A stretch of 64,000 bases of DNA, taken from contig NZ_VMDU01000016.1 in assembly GCF_008271465.1 (NCBI RefSeq), positions 1 through 64,000 on the forward strand, read 5' to 3'. The notes under the pieces were generated by a model. It searched no databases. It was not told the DNA's origin and saw only the letters and a list, made by a program, of their open reading frames with translations. The DNA comes from Tabrizicola flagellatus (GTDB lineage: Bacteria > Pseudomonadota > Alphaproteobacteria > Rhodobacterales > Rhodobacteraceae). This document shows positions 35,312-43,576 of the stretch, one piece after another (within the stretch, counting starts at the first letter, position 1; every line of letters starts with the position of its first letter). The position numbers and the translations under genes are program-made.

Positions 35312-37218
35312 GACTTTCCTCCCTCGCGGCTGGCGTCCCAGATGGCGCAGAGCCTTGCGTATTTCTCTACCATGATCGCCACCGCCGCCCCATCGGTGAT
35401 CTCGCCCCGGAACCAGGCGCGGGCGGCATCGGCAAAGATCGTGCGGCCGACGGCGAAACCTTTCACCAGCGGCTGGCGCGCCGCAAGCCGGAACGAGGCG
35501 GCAAGGTCTGCCTCGGCCGCGTCGAGGCCAAGGACGACGACACCGCGCACATGGGGGTCGTTCTCGGCAATCGCGGCGCAGGCCTTCGTCCAGGCGGCGT
35601 CGGAGGTGAAGGGTTCCAGCTTCCACCAGTCGGGATAGACGCCAAGCGCATAGAAGCGGCGGATGACCTCGGCGCTGGTCTCGTCGGTGACGGGGGCGAC
35701 CTTGGAGGGGATGATCTCCAAGAGCATCTCCAGCCGGTTGCGGCGGCAGGCGTGGAAGAGGCGCAGGACCGTTTCCTCCTGCGCGGCCTTCGTCGCCGCG
35801 TCGTCGGCGGGATGGTAGAAGCACAGGACCTTGACCACATGGGACAGCGGCCATTCCTGCAACCCGCCGAGGTCGGGGCCAAGCTCGGGCTCCAGCGTCA
35901 GGGGGCGCGAGCCGGGCCATTCGACGGGCCGCCCGATCCAGAGGCCGGTGCCCGCCGCGCGGTAGAGCGCATCGCGCCCCAGCCGGCTGTCGCAGAGGAT
36001 GCCGTGGCCGGGCTTGCCGTCCGCGACCTTGAGGGCTGCATCCAGGCACAGCTGCTTGAAGGCGCCGATCCTGTCGGGCGTGGCGCCCTCCATCTGTTCC
36101 AGCTGCATCCGGTGGTCGAAGGCGAAGACGCGCATCGTGGACAAGTCGCCGTGCCGGTTGGTGGACCAGTGGATCTGTTCCAGCGCGCGGTCCTTGCGGA
36201 GCGCCCTTTCGACCACGCCGCGGTTCAGGAAGAACTGCAATTCCTCCCAGCTGGGGTAGGCGGGGGTGCAGCCGTGGCGGCTGACGGCGAAGGCGCCGCA
36301 GGCGTTGGCGTATTTCAGCGCCACGGGCCAGGGTTCGCCGTCGAGCCAGCCCTTCAGGAGTCCCGACATGAACCCGTCGCCCGCGCCGAGGACGTTGAAC
36401 ACCTCGATCGGAAAGCCGGGGCCGCTCTCGCCCTCGTCCAGGCTGTCGGGGATGGCGCCGGTGAAGGCGCCGGCGCCCATCGGACCGCGCTTGCAGACCA
36501 GCGTCGCGCCGCTGACGGCACGGACGGCGCGCAGGGCGGCGATGGTGTCGGTCGAACCGCCGGCGATGTGGAATTCCTCTTCCGTGCCCACGATCAGGTC
36601 GAAGAGGTGCAGGGTCGATTGCAGCTTGGCGGTGACGGCCGCGCTTTCGATGAACCGGCTTTCCCCCGCGCCATGTCCGGCAAGGCCCCAGAGGTTCGGC
36701 CGGTAGTCGATGTCGAGCGCGGTCTGCGCCCCGTGTTTCCGGGCCAGGGTCAGCGCCTTCAGGACGGCGGCCTCGGTCCGGGGGTGGCTGAGATGCGTGC
36801 CGGTGGCCACGACCGACCGCGCCTCGGCGATGAAGCCTTCGTCGATGTCGTCCTCGCTCAAGCCCATGTCGGCGCAGTTCTCGCGGTAGAAGATCAGCGG
36901 GAACTGGTGCTGGTCGCGGATGCCGAGAAGGACGAGCGCGGTCAGACGCTCCGGGTCGGTCCTGACGCCCCGCACGTCAACGCCTTCGCGCGCCAGTTCC
37001 TCGCGGATGAAGCGGCCCATGTGTTCGTCGCCGACGCGGGTGATGAGCGCCGATTTCAGGCCAAGCCTCGCGGTCCCGGCGGCCATGTTGGTGGGCGAGC
37101 CGCCGATGTATTTCTGGAAGGACCCCATGTCCTCGAGCCTGCCGCCGACCTGCGCGCCGTAGAGATCGACCGAGGAGCGACCGATGGTGATGACATCGAG
37201 GGATTTCGGGGTGGGCAT
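35308..37218 (-). CDS. iolC: Fused 5-dehydro-2-deoxygluconokinase / DUF2090 aldolase-like protein (IolC-IolJ)
   Basis: 636 residues in two parts. The first ~325 are a PfkB/ribokinase-fold kinase (GRSSVDLYGAQVGGRLEDMG at the start, NVLGAGDGFMSGLLKGWL holding the catalytic Asp) that phosphorylates 2-deoxy-5-keto-gluconate. The remaining ~300 are a DUF2090 domain (FAFDHRMQLEQM at its start), thought to act as the following aldolase (IolJ-like). The fusion is common in proteobacterial iol operons. An IolR-type operator lies 29 bases upstream of the start. Confidence 0.92.
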   Translation of the reverse strand: MPTPKSLDVITIGRSSVDLYGAQVGGRLEDMGSFQKYIGGSPTNMAAGTARLGLKSALITRVGDEHMGRFIREELAREGVDVRGVRTDPERLTALVLLGIRDQHQFPLIFYRENCADMGLSEDDIDEGFIAEARSVVATGTHLSHPRTEAAVLKALTLARKHGAQTALDIDYRPNLWGLAGHGAGESRFIESAAVTAKLQSTLHLFDLIVGTEEEFHIAGGSTDTIAALRAVRAVSGATLVCKRGPMGAGAFTGAIPDSLDEGESGPGFPIEVFNVLGAGDGFMSGLLKGWLDGEPWPVALKYANACGAFAVSRHGCTPAYPSWEELQFFLNRGVVERALRKDRALEQIHWSTNRHGDLSTMRVFAFDHRMQLEQMEGATPDRIGAFKQLCLDAALKVADGKPGHGILCDSRLGRDALYRAAGTGLWIGRPVEWPGSRPLTLEPELGPDLGGLQEWPLSHVVKVLCFYHPADDAATKAAQEETVLRLFHACRRNRLEMLLEIIPSKVAPVTDETSAEVIRRFYALGVYPDWWKLEPFTSDAAWTKACAAIAENDPHVRGVVVLGLDAAEADLAASFRLAARQPLVKGFAVGRTIFADAARAWFRGEITDGAAVAIMVEKYARLCAIWDASREGGKS

Positions 37219-37246
37219 CGGCTGGGCTCCGACTCGGGCAGCTGCA

Positions 37247-37262
37247 TGGAATGAATATTCCA
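37247..37262. promoter_or_regulatory. IolR-type operator upstream of iolC
   Basis: TGGAAT-GAAT-ATTCCA, a 16-base palindrome of the GGAA-N6-TTCC type reported for rhizobial IolR, between iolR and iolC. It shares length and half-sites with the palindrome upstream of iolR, suggesting the repressor controls an internal promoter for iolCDEB. Confidence 0.75.
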
Positions 37263-37283
37263 TTTTCGCCCCTGACGGAAGCC

Positions 37284-38120
37284 CTAAGTTTCGCGCCGGG
37301 CGGCGACGGCGACGGCGAGGGACAGCGCCAGCGCGATGACGGCGGACAGCGACCGGAAGGCGCCGAAGTCGATCTCGGCCACGGTCAGCACGGTATCGGC
37401 GACGGCAGAGACCTGGGTGCCGGGCGGGTCCGTCAGCGCGACGACCGGAAGGCCGCGATCCCGGGCCAGGGCCGCCAGCGCAAGGGTTTCCTCGGACCAC
37501 GGCGCAAAGGTGATGGCGATGAGCGCATCGCCCGGCAGCAGCGACGCGCGCTGGCCAAGCCCGGCCACCCCATCGTGCAACACCGCCGCGACGCCCAGCT
37601 TGTCGAAGACATAGGCGAGGTAAGAGGCCACGGGGAACGACCGCCGGAACCCTGCCAGATGGATGGCCCTGGCCTGGGCCAGCGTCGCAACTGCTTGATT
37701 CAACGCGATTTCGTCGAGATTTCGGGCGAGCGCCTCCATGGACTGCCGGCCGGCATCGACGAATTCGGCGACCAGGGTCGCGGGCCGGCCGGCGCCGCCG
37801 GCCTTCAGGTTCGCCAGCCGCGTGGCATAGTCGGGCGCGGCGCGAGTCAGGGCCTCGCGGAACAGCCGCTGCATCTCGGCATAGCCGGAGAAGCCCATGA
37901 TCTGACAGAAGCGCATCACCGCCGAGGGCGGCACGCCGGCGCCCTCGGCGATCTGGGCCACCGTGGACAGCGCGATGGAGTCCATGTGCCGCGCGATGTG
38001 GTCGGCGCATTGCTGCAGACGGCGGGGAAGCTGGCCGTTCAGGCCCGTCAACCGGTCACGGAAGGCTTCGACCGATTGCGGGGTATCGCGTGCGGCAAGT
38101 TCGGAGTCGTCCTTGGACAT
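37284..38120 (-). CDS. iolR: RpiR-family repressor IolR
   Basis: 278-residue regulator with an N-terminal HTH_6 domain (STVAQIAEGAGVPPSAVMRF, about 48-67) and a C-terminal SIS sugar-phosphate-binding domain (about 125-260; RAIHLAGFRRSFPVASYLAY). The start at 38120 is supported by homology. In rhizobia IolR represses iolRCDEB until an inositol intermediate binds. The same order and two matching operators are present here, so autoregulation and control of iolC onward are likely. Confidence 0.9.
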   Translation of the reverse strand: MSKDDSELAARDTPQSVEAFRDRLTGLNGQLPRRLQQCADHIARHMDSIALSTVAQIAEGAGVPPSAVMRFCQIMGFSGYAEMQRLFREALTRAAPDYATRLANLKAGGAGRPATLVAEFVDAGRQSMEALARNLDEIALNQAVATLAQARAIHLAGFRRSFPVASYLAYVFDKLGVAAVLHDGVAGLGQRASLLPGDALIAITFAPWSEETLALAALARDRGLPVVALTDPPGTQVSAVADTVLTVAEIDFGAFRSLSAVIALALSLAVAVAARRET

Positions 38121-38157
38121 TCGGGTCTCTTGGCGGCTGCCGGACCAGCATAGCATA

Positions 38158-38173
38158 TGGAACAAATGTTCCA
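38158..38173. promoter_or_regulatory. IolR-type operator upstream of iolR
   Basis: Perfect palindrome TGGAACA-AA-TGTTCCA, 38 bases upstream of the iolR start. It fits GGAA-N6-TTCC, the same pattern as the site before iolC. Confidence 0.78.
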
Positions 38174-38274
38174 AGCCTTCTCTTCCCTGCGGGATGCGAC
38201 GGGCCAGGCCCCCGAGAAGGCAGCAGGCCCCGGTCATGGCGACCGGGGCCTGCGCTGGTGTGAGGCAGGACGGG

Positions 38275-39369
38275 TTACTGGCTGAGCTTGTTGTACTCGG
38301 CCAGGCCGGTGGCGAGGATGTCGTACCATTCGCCCGACTCGCGCATCTCGGTGATGCCGCGGTTCAGCATGGCGATGTAGACCCGGCCACGCGGATTGTT
38401 CTTCGAGGTCAGGAAGTGATACGAGATGAAGGTGGTCAGGGCCGGGTTGGTCACCACCTTGTCGGTGACACCCAGTTCCTTGAAGTTCGCCACCGAGGTT
38501 TCCGTCTCGATCGAGTAGATGTCGACCTCGCCCTTGAGCAGCATGTTGGCGCAGTCGATCGGATTCTTCGGCGCGACGTATTCCACGATCGGCGGGGTCA
38601 GGCCCTGCACTTCGAGGTCGCCCAGCGGCCAGGCTTCGGGCCGGCAGATCTTGGCGCCGGCGTATTCCGCGAAGGACCGGGCATTGGCATACTTGCTGTC
38701 GGGCAGGGTGTTGAAGGTATAGGCCGCCTCGTAGATCGGCAGCGAGAAGTCGAAGTCGGTGCACATCCGGGCCGAGAATTCGCCCAGCATGTCGAGTTTC
38801 GAGCAGTCCGGCGATTCCCAGGCGATCGACACGTCGAAGGCGCCCGAGGGCAGCAGCGTGTCGATGTGCGACATCCAGTCGTCCACATAGGCGACGGTAT
38901 AGTCCCGGTCGTTGCCGCCGCGCTGCATGGCCGTTGCGGCCATGCGCACGAAGATGCCACCGCCGGTCAGCGATTCGTCGGTAAACGGTTTCCAGTTGTT
39001 CGAGGTGACGAATTTCAGCGGGGGTTCGTAGATGTTCGATTTCTTGGCGGTGGCTTCCTGCTTCTTGGTTTCGGCCTCGATGATCGAGCTGAGCTCCTGG
39101 TCAGGCGTCAGGCGGCCGTCCTCGCAGGGCAGGATCAGCTGCATCCCGGCCGGCAGGCTGTTCGGGTTGGCCGCCAGCGCGTCGCGGTTCGCGTTGAAGA
39201 TCATCTGGTAGTCGAAGGTGCCGTAGGCGGCCTGGGCGATCGAGCCCAGCGTGTCGCCGTCCTTCACGGTATAGGTGGTGCAGGCTTCCTGGGCCGAGGC
39301 GATGAACGGCAGCGAAATCATCGCAGCCGCGAGAATCGGAAGCCGGTGCAGATGCGAAGCGGTTCTCAT
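38275..39369 (-). CDS. Secreted LysM plus solute-binding domain protein (paralogue 1)
   Basis: 364 residues: signal peptide (1-26, ending FIASA), a LysM domain (about 32-82; YTVKDGDTLGSIAQAAYG) bracketed by two cysteines (CTTYTV and LPC) that could form a disulfide, a Lys/Glu-rich helix (about 88-112), then a type 3 periplasmic solute-binding domain (about 118-355) with cysteines in SPDCSK and RMCTDFDF. It should sit in the periplasm on peptidoglycan. It lacks any adjacent ABC permease and instead lies downstream of a paralogue and a membrane Ser/Thr kinase, which suggests sensing rather than import. Ligand unknown. Confidence 0.85.
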   Translation of the reverse strand: MRTASHLHRLPILAAAMISLPFIASAQEACTTYTVKDGDTLGSIAQAAYGTFDYQMIFNANRDALAANPNSLPAGMQLILPCEDGRLTPDQELSSIIEAETKKQEATAKKSNIYEPPLKFVTSNNWKPFTDESLTGGGIFVRMAATAMQRGGNDRDYTVAYVDDWMSHIDTLLPSGAFDVSIAWESPDCSKLDMLGEFSARMCTDFDFSLPIYEAAYTFNTLPDSKYANARSFAEYAGAKICRPEAWPLGDLEVQGLTPPIVEYVAPKNPIDCANMLLKGEVDIYSIETETSVANFKELGVTDKVVTNPALTTFISYHFLTSKNNPRGRVYIAMLNRGITEMRESGEWYDILATGLAEYNKLSQ

Positions 39370-39546
39370 GGCGGGTTTCCTCGTGGGGTGCTTGATGGGA
39401 CTGATGACGCGCAACAAACGAAACAAGACTGGTCTTGGCACAGCATAGGGTTGAGTAGATGGCGCGAATAAGGCGAATGATTGGTCATTCGCAGCCAAAC
39501 TGGAAACGTCGGGGCCTGTGACTTGGGGCGATCGGGCCTGCATGGA

Positions 39547-40662
39547 TCACTCCGACTGGCGCTGCTGGTTCAGCGCGGTCGAGACGATGTCGTACCACTC
39601 GCCGGATTCGTACATCTCGATCATCCCGGCATCGAGAGCCCCCAGCATGGCAACGGCGCGGGGATTGGACTTGTGCGCGATGACATGCAGGCTGAGGATC
39701 GTGGACAGGTGCGGATTCTGACCGATCGTCGCGATGAGGCCCAGCTTGGCAACGGTCGAGTCGCCGACCTCGGAGTCGACCGAGACCAGGTCCACCTCGC
39801 CTGCGGCCAGCGCCCGGAAACATTCCTTGACGTTCTCGCCGCGCACCAGCGTCACGACATTTGCCGTCAGGCCGGCCGCATCGAGCACGCCTGCGGTGTA
39901 GCCCTCGGGACGGCAGATCCGCTTGCCCTCGAACTCGGCATAGCTGGTTGCCGCCATCAGCCCGCTGTCGCGCGTGGCGAAGAAGGCATCGACGATCTCG
40001 TAGAAGGGCCCCGAGAAAGCAAAGTCGTTGCAGCGGGCCTGGTCCCCGGGCGACAGCATGGCAGCGCCTTCGCAGTCGGGACGGATCCAGGGAAAGCTCA
40101 GGTCGTAGGCGCCCGAGGGCAAGAGCGCATCGATATGCGCCTGCCAGTCCGACACGAAGCTGATCGTGTAGGGAATGGACGGGTCGGCGCGGAAGATCGC
40201 CATCTCGACAAGCTGGGTCATCATGCCGCCGCCGGGCAGGGTCTTGTCGGCAAAGGGCGCATAGCCGTTGCCGGTGACGATGGCCAGGGGCCGCTCGGTA
40301 GCGGGGGCGGGCTGGGTGTCCGGCGTTGCGCTGACCGGCGTCGCGCTTGTCGGCGTCGCGTTGGCTGCCGCCGCGCTGATCGGCGTCACGCCTTCCGGTG
40401 CCGCTTCGGCTGTCGGCTCTGCGCAGGGGATCGTCAGAACCGAACCGATTTCGATCAGGTCGGCCTTCTCGCCGATCACGGCGACATTGGCGTCATAGAT
40501 CCGCCGGTAGAGGTCGCCGTCGCCATAGGCCTTGTTGGCGATCCGGCGCAGGTTGTCGCCGGCGCGCACCGTGTAGGAAGAGCAGGCCTCCTGCGCCACG
40601 GCGGCCGCCCCGGTCAGAAGCAGAGCCGTGGTGCCAAGCAGGAATATGCGCGAGACGTTCAT
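39547..40662 (-). CDS. Secreted LysM plus solute-binding domain protein (paralogue 2)
   Basis: 371 residues with the same plan as the next gene: signal peptide (1-23, ending AAVAQ), LysM (about 29-80; YTVRAGDNLRRIANKAYG) flanked by cysteines (EACSS and TIPC), an Ala/Thr/Pro linker with SATPVSATPD-type repeats (about 81-122), and a type 3 solute-binding domain (about 125-365). Conserved with its paralogue are PDCEGA/PDCSKL, the second cysteine, KRICRPE/KICRPE and the C-terminal ESGEWYDI. The shared features point to an old tandem duplication followed by divergence of the linker. No transporter is adjacent. Confidence 0.85.
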   Translation of the reverse strand: MNVSRIFLLGTTALLLTGAAAVAQEACSSYTVRAGDNLRRIANKAYGDGDLYRRIYDANVAVIGEKADLIEIGSVLTIPCAEPTAEAAPEGVTPISAAAANATPTSATPVSATPDTQPAPATERPLAIVTGNGYAPFADKTLPGGGMMTQLVEMAIFRADPSIPYTISFVSDWQAHIDALLPSGAYDLSFPWIRPDCEGAAMLSPGDQARCNDFAFSGPFYEIVDAFFATRDSGLMAATSYAEFEGKRICRPEGYTAGVLDAAGLTANVVTLVRGENVKECFRALAAGEVDLVSVDSEVGDSTVAKLGLIATIGQNPHLSTILSLHVIAHKSNPRAVAMLGALDAGMIEMYESGEWYDIVSTALNQQRQSE

Positions 40663-40757
40663 GTTGCTTGCTCCTTGTTCCGTCTGATCGGCCCGGCGAC
40701 CGTTCGGCCGAGCCCGTCGGGGCGTAAGTCTGGCTTTGCCATTTCTGCCTGCCGGCC

Positions 40758-40967
40758 TCAGTCCGCCCGACCCGGTAGGGCAGGGCCCGTCTGTCTCCCC
40801 GCCGCCGATCTCGCCACCGCCCGGTCAAGGGCATTGACCAGCTCGTCAAGGCTTGTCGTGCCATGGCCGGGGAGCAGGGTGTCGCGCGCGGATCCCCCCT
40901 GCGCCAGAGCCGGACCGGGGCCTGGCATGGCCGTTCTGGCCCGGTGGTTGGCGACGATGGGCCTCAT
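40758..40967 (-). CDS. Possible 69-residue protein coupled to the kinase stop
   Basis: An ATG overlaps the kinase stop codon (ATGA), and the frame stays open for 69 codons with high GC at third positions, like neighbouring real genes. The predicted product is basic with Pro/Gly-rich stretches and one helical segment (TTSLDELVNALDRAVARS). It fills most of the 300-base gap between the kinase gene and the first LysM protein. I recognise no family and see no good separate ribosome binding site. Coupling and codon use are the only support. Confidence 0.35.
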   Translation of the reverse strand: MRPIVANHRARTAMPGPGPALAQGGSARDTLLPGHGTTSLDELVNALDRAVARSAAGRQTGPALPGRAD

Positions 40968-43252
40968 GGTGCCGCAGCCAGGGCAAGGTTCATGTCTGCC
41001 GTCTCCACCTTGTTGTCGCGGACGATAGAGAATTCGGTCCGCGTCGCCTTCCGGTCGACCAGCTGGCCGAGGATGTCCTCGATCGAGGTCGGACCGTCCA
41101 GCGCGACCCCGGTGCTCTTGTCGCGGAACAGCAGGTCTCCGGGGCGCAGCGTGGTCATCCCTTGCTGGGCAACGCCGGTGACTTCCGTCTTCCACACCCC
41201 GTCCACCGTCAGCGTGCGCAGCTGGATGCCGTTCGCCAGGGTGACGAGGCGCTGGGCATCGACGGTCAGAAGGCCCGAGTTGCGTTCCCCGTTCGATGTC
41301 GAATAGTCGGCCACCATGCGCGCCTTGCCGTCGCCATCGACCTGCATCGCGTTCAGAATGGCCGCTGTCAGCGCCTTGGCCGTGGGGGTGGGACTGCCAT
41401 TGATCGAGTGGATGACCATCCCCTGCTGCAACCAAGGCCCGGCCGAGGCGAGGTCGGCCTCAGGCGAAATGCGCAGGATCTGCGCGACCGGCTTGCCGCC
41501 GACGATCCGGTCGTCGGCGGTGAAGGGAATCACGGCATCCCAGACGGCAAAGGCCACCTGCGCCGGTGCCGGAGCGCCGGCGGGTGCGGTCGGCGATTCG
41601 GTGGCGGGCGTGACCGCGGCCGAGGCTTCCGGTGCGGCCGGTGCGTCTGCTGCGGTTGCCGGATCCTGCGCTGCCGCGACGGTGGCCTCGGCGGGCGTGT
41701 CGGTGCTCTGGTCGGCAACGGGCGCGGAATCGGTGGCGGCGGAACCGGTTTCGGCAGCAGTCGCCGGGGCGGGGTCTGAAGGGGGTTCGCTTGTCGGGGT
41801 CGCCGCCGGAATCCGGGTCGCCGCCTCGGTCCCCTCCGTCTCTGGCACCGGGGACGCAGGTTGGTCTGCCGGGGGCGTGGGGGCGGGATCAGTGACCGCT
41901 GCCGGGGTCTCGGGGGCATCCGGCGACGCGACGGCGACGTCGGCGGCCGGCACCGCGGCCGGCACTTCAGTCGCGGTCGCGACAAGGCTGTCCGGCCCTG
42001 CCTCCGGAACGACCGGAGCGTCGGACAAGTAGACGAAGCCGCCCGCCGCAACCGCCACGGCCACGGCCACGCCGGCGATCACGGGCATCGACCCTCTGCC
42101 ACGCTGCCGCGCGGCGGGCTCTTGGTTCGGTGCCGCCACGGAGGGCGCCCGGGCCGAGGGGGCGCGTGCGAGATCCGCTTCGGCGGGGACTGCCATGGCC
42201 CTGTCCTGACCCGAAATGCCGTCGATGGTCATGCCCGTGTCGCGCCTGAAATCGCGGACCAGCCGGTGCACCGCATCTTCGGTTCCCGGCGCGGGTTCGG
42301 CCGGAACCGCGGCGAAGGGCGCACTGCTGTCATACATGGTCAGCCATTCCGCGGCCGACTGGATGCGCTGTTTCGGCAGTGTGTTCAATGCCTTGTCGAT
42401 CGCTTCCAGGAACCCTTTCGGATAGCCCTGGATGCGACCGCTCAGCGGGACGAAGGGATCGGGCCGGTCCTCGGCCAGGGCGGCGAGCCGGGCCTGACCG
42501 TTGACCGGCGCCTCGCCGGAGATGACGTGATAGAGGGTGGCGGCAAGGGCGTAGAGATCGCTCCAGGGCCCCTGCTCGGACCCGGCGATGTAGAACTCCT
42601 GCGGGGAATAGCCGTCCTTCACGACCCGCAGCGCCGACATGGCGCGGTTGGTCTGGCTGGCCTTTTCGCGTGCCGCGCCGAAGTCGATCAGGATCGGCTC
42701 GCCCGCCTTGTCGATCAGCACGTTGTCCGGCGAGATGTCCCGGTGCAGCATGTCGTTTTCGTGGATGAAGCCGACCGCCTTCAGAAGCTTGGTGGTGATC
42801 TCGACGATGTGCTGCTTCGACAGCGGCGCACCTTCACCGTCGATGATCTGTTGCAGGTCCATCCCGTCGATGTAGTCGATCGCCATGTAGGCGGTGCCGT
42901 TGTCCTCGAACACCTGGTGCACGGCGACGATGTTCGGATGCACGATCTTGGCCAGGCTGCGCGCCTCACGCACGAAGAGCTGGACGATCGAGCGCAGCTC
43001 GGCCGAATGGGCTCGCGACCGCGCGGCGACCATGACCTTGGAGCGGCGGCAGACCGAAGAGGGGAAGCATTCCTTGATGACGACGTCGCGGTCCAGGCTG
43101 TCCTTGGCCAGATAGGTGATCCCGAAGCCGCCCGAGTTGATGTAGCGGGTGATCGTGTACTGCCCCTTGAGCAGCTTGGTGCCCGGCTGCAGTTCGTCGA
43201 TCAGGTCATCGACCTCGTCGACCGCGGGTTCTGCCGCCTTCTGTTGCGCCAT
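40964..43252 (-). CDS. Membrane-anchored Ser/Thr protein kinase with exported C-terminal domain
   Basis: About 762 residues. A Hanks-type kinase domain (about 30-305) has the Gly loop SGGFGITYLAKD, the Lys in VVIKECF, catalytic loop HRDISPDN, DFG (LIDFGAAR) and YSPQE in place of APE; all catalytic residues are present. One membrane helix follows (about 389-410), then an Ala/Pro/Thr-rich linker of ~150 residues and a C-terminal region (about 575-760) with PDZ-like repeats (WLQQGMVIHSINGSPTPT; TTLRPGDLLF). This predicts a cytoplasmic kinase sensing the periplasm. ATG at 43252 is preferred (GGAAGGG 9 bases upstream); a GTG at 43261 is too close to it. Two secreted LysM proteins follow. Confidence 0.88.
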   Translation of the reverse strand: MAQQKAAEPAVDEVDDLIDELQPGTKLLKGQYTITRYINSGGFGITYLAKDSLDRDVVIKECFPSSVCRRSKVMVAARSRAHSAELRSIVQLFVREARSLAKIVHPNIVAVHQVFEDNGTAYMAIDYIDGMDLQQIIDGEGAPLSKQHIVEITTKLLKAVGFIHENDMLHRDISPDNVLIDKAGEPILIDFGAAREKASQTNRAMSALRVVKDGYSPQEFYIAGSEQGPWSDLYALAATLYHVISGEAPVNGQARLAALAEDRPDPFVPLSGRIQGYPKGFLEAIDKALNTLPKQRIQSAAEWLTMYDSSAPFAAVPAEPAPGTEDAVHRLVRDFRRDTGMTIDGISGQDRAMAVPAEADLARAPSARAPSVAAPNQEPAARQRGRGSMPVIAGVAVAVAVAAGGFVYLSDAPVVPEAGPDSLVATATEVPAAVPAADVAVASPDAPETPAAVTDPAPTPPADQPASPVPETEGTEAATRIPAATPTSEPPSDPAPATAAETGSAATDSAPVADQSTDTPAEATVAAAQDPATAADAPAAPEASAAVTPATESPTAPAGAPAPAQVAFAVWDAVIPFTADDRIVGGKPVAQILRISPEADLASAGPWLQQGMVIHSINGSPTPTAKALTAAILNAMQVDGDGKARMVADYSTSNGERNSGLLTVDAQRLVTLANGIQLRTLTVDGVWKTEVTGVAQQGMTTLRPGDLLFRDKSTGVALDGPTSIEDILGQLVDRKATRTEFSIVRDNKVETADMNLALAAAP

Positions 43253-43261
43253 CTCGTTCAC

Positions 43262-43576
43262 CCTTCCGACACCGATGCGTGGGTTCAGCCGCCTTGGCCC
43301 CTGCAGAGCCCCCGGACTTCAAGACGGGACCCGGCGCACGGACAATCGTCCACACCAACGCATCAATTCATCGCAACCGTGATGGTTGTGGATGAGGGCG
43401 AAAATGGGGCGATCAAGAGGAGATTTGAAGGATGGATCCTTTCAACCCTGACGCGAGGCGGCGGTTCGACCCCATCTATCCGCTCGCTGCCCGGTCGGGC
43501 GGCAGTGCGTTGTTTCTTGGCCGGAATGAATCAGCCTCTGGCCGGGCGGATCCGGCGCACGGCGCGAATCGGGGCC
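43262..43576. other. Gap upstream of the kinase gene
   Basis: About 315 bases between the amidohydrolase stop and the kinase start, both genes on the minus strand. It should hold the kinase promoter. A plus-strand ATG at 43432 with AGGAG before it opens a frame that soon runs antisense into the amidohydrolase and shows no domain. Nothing else is seen. Confidence 0.4.
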
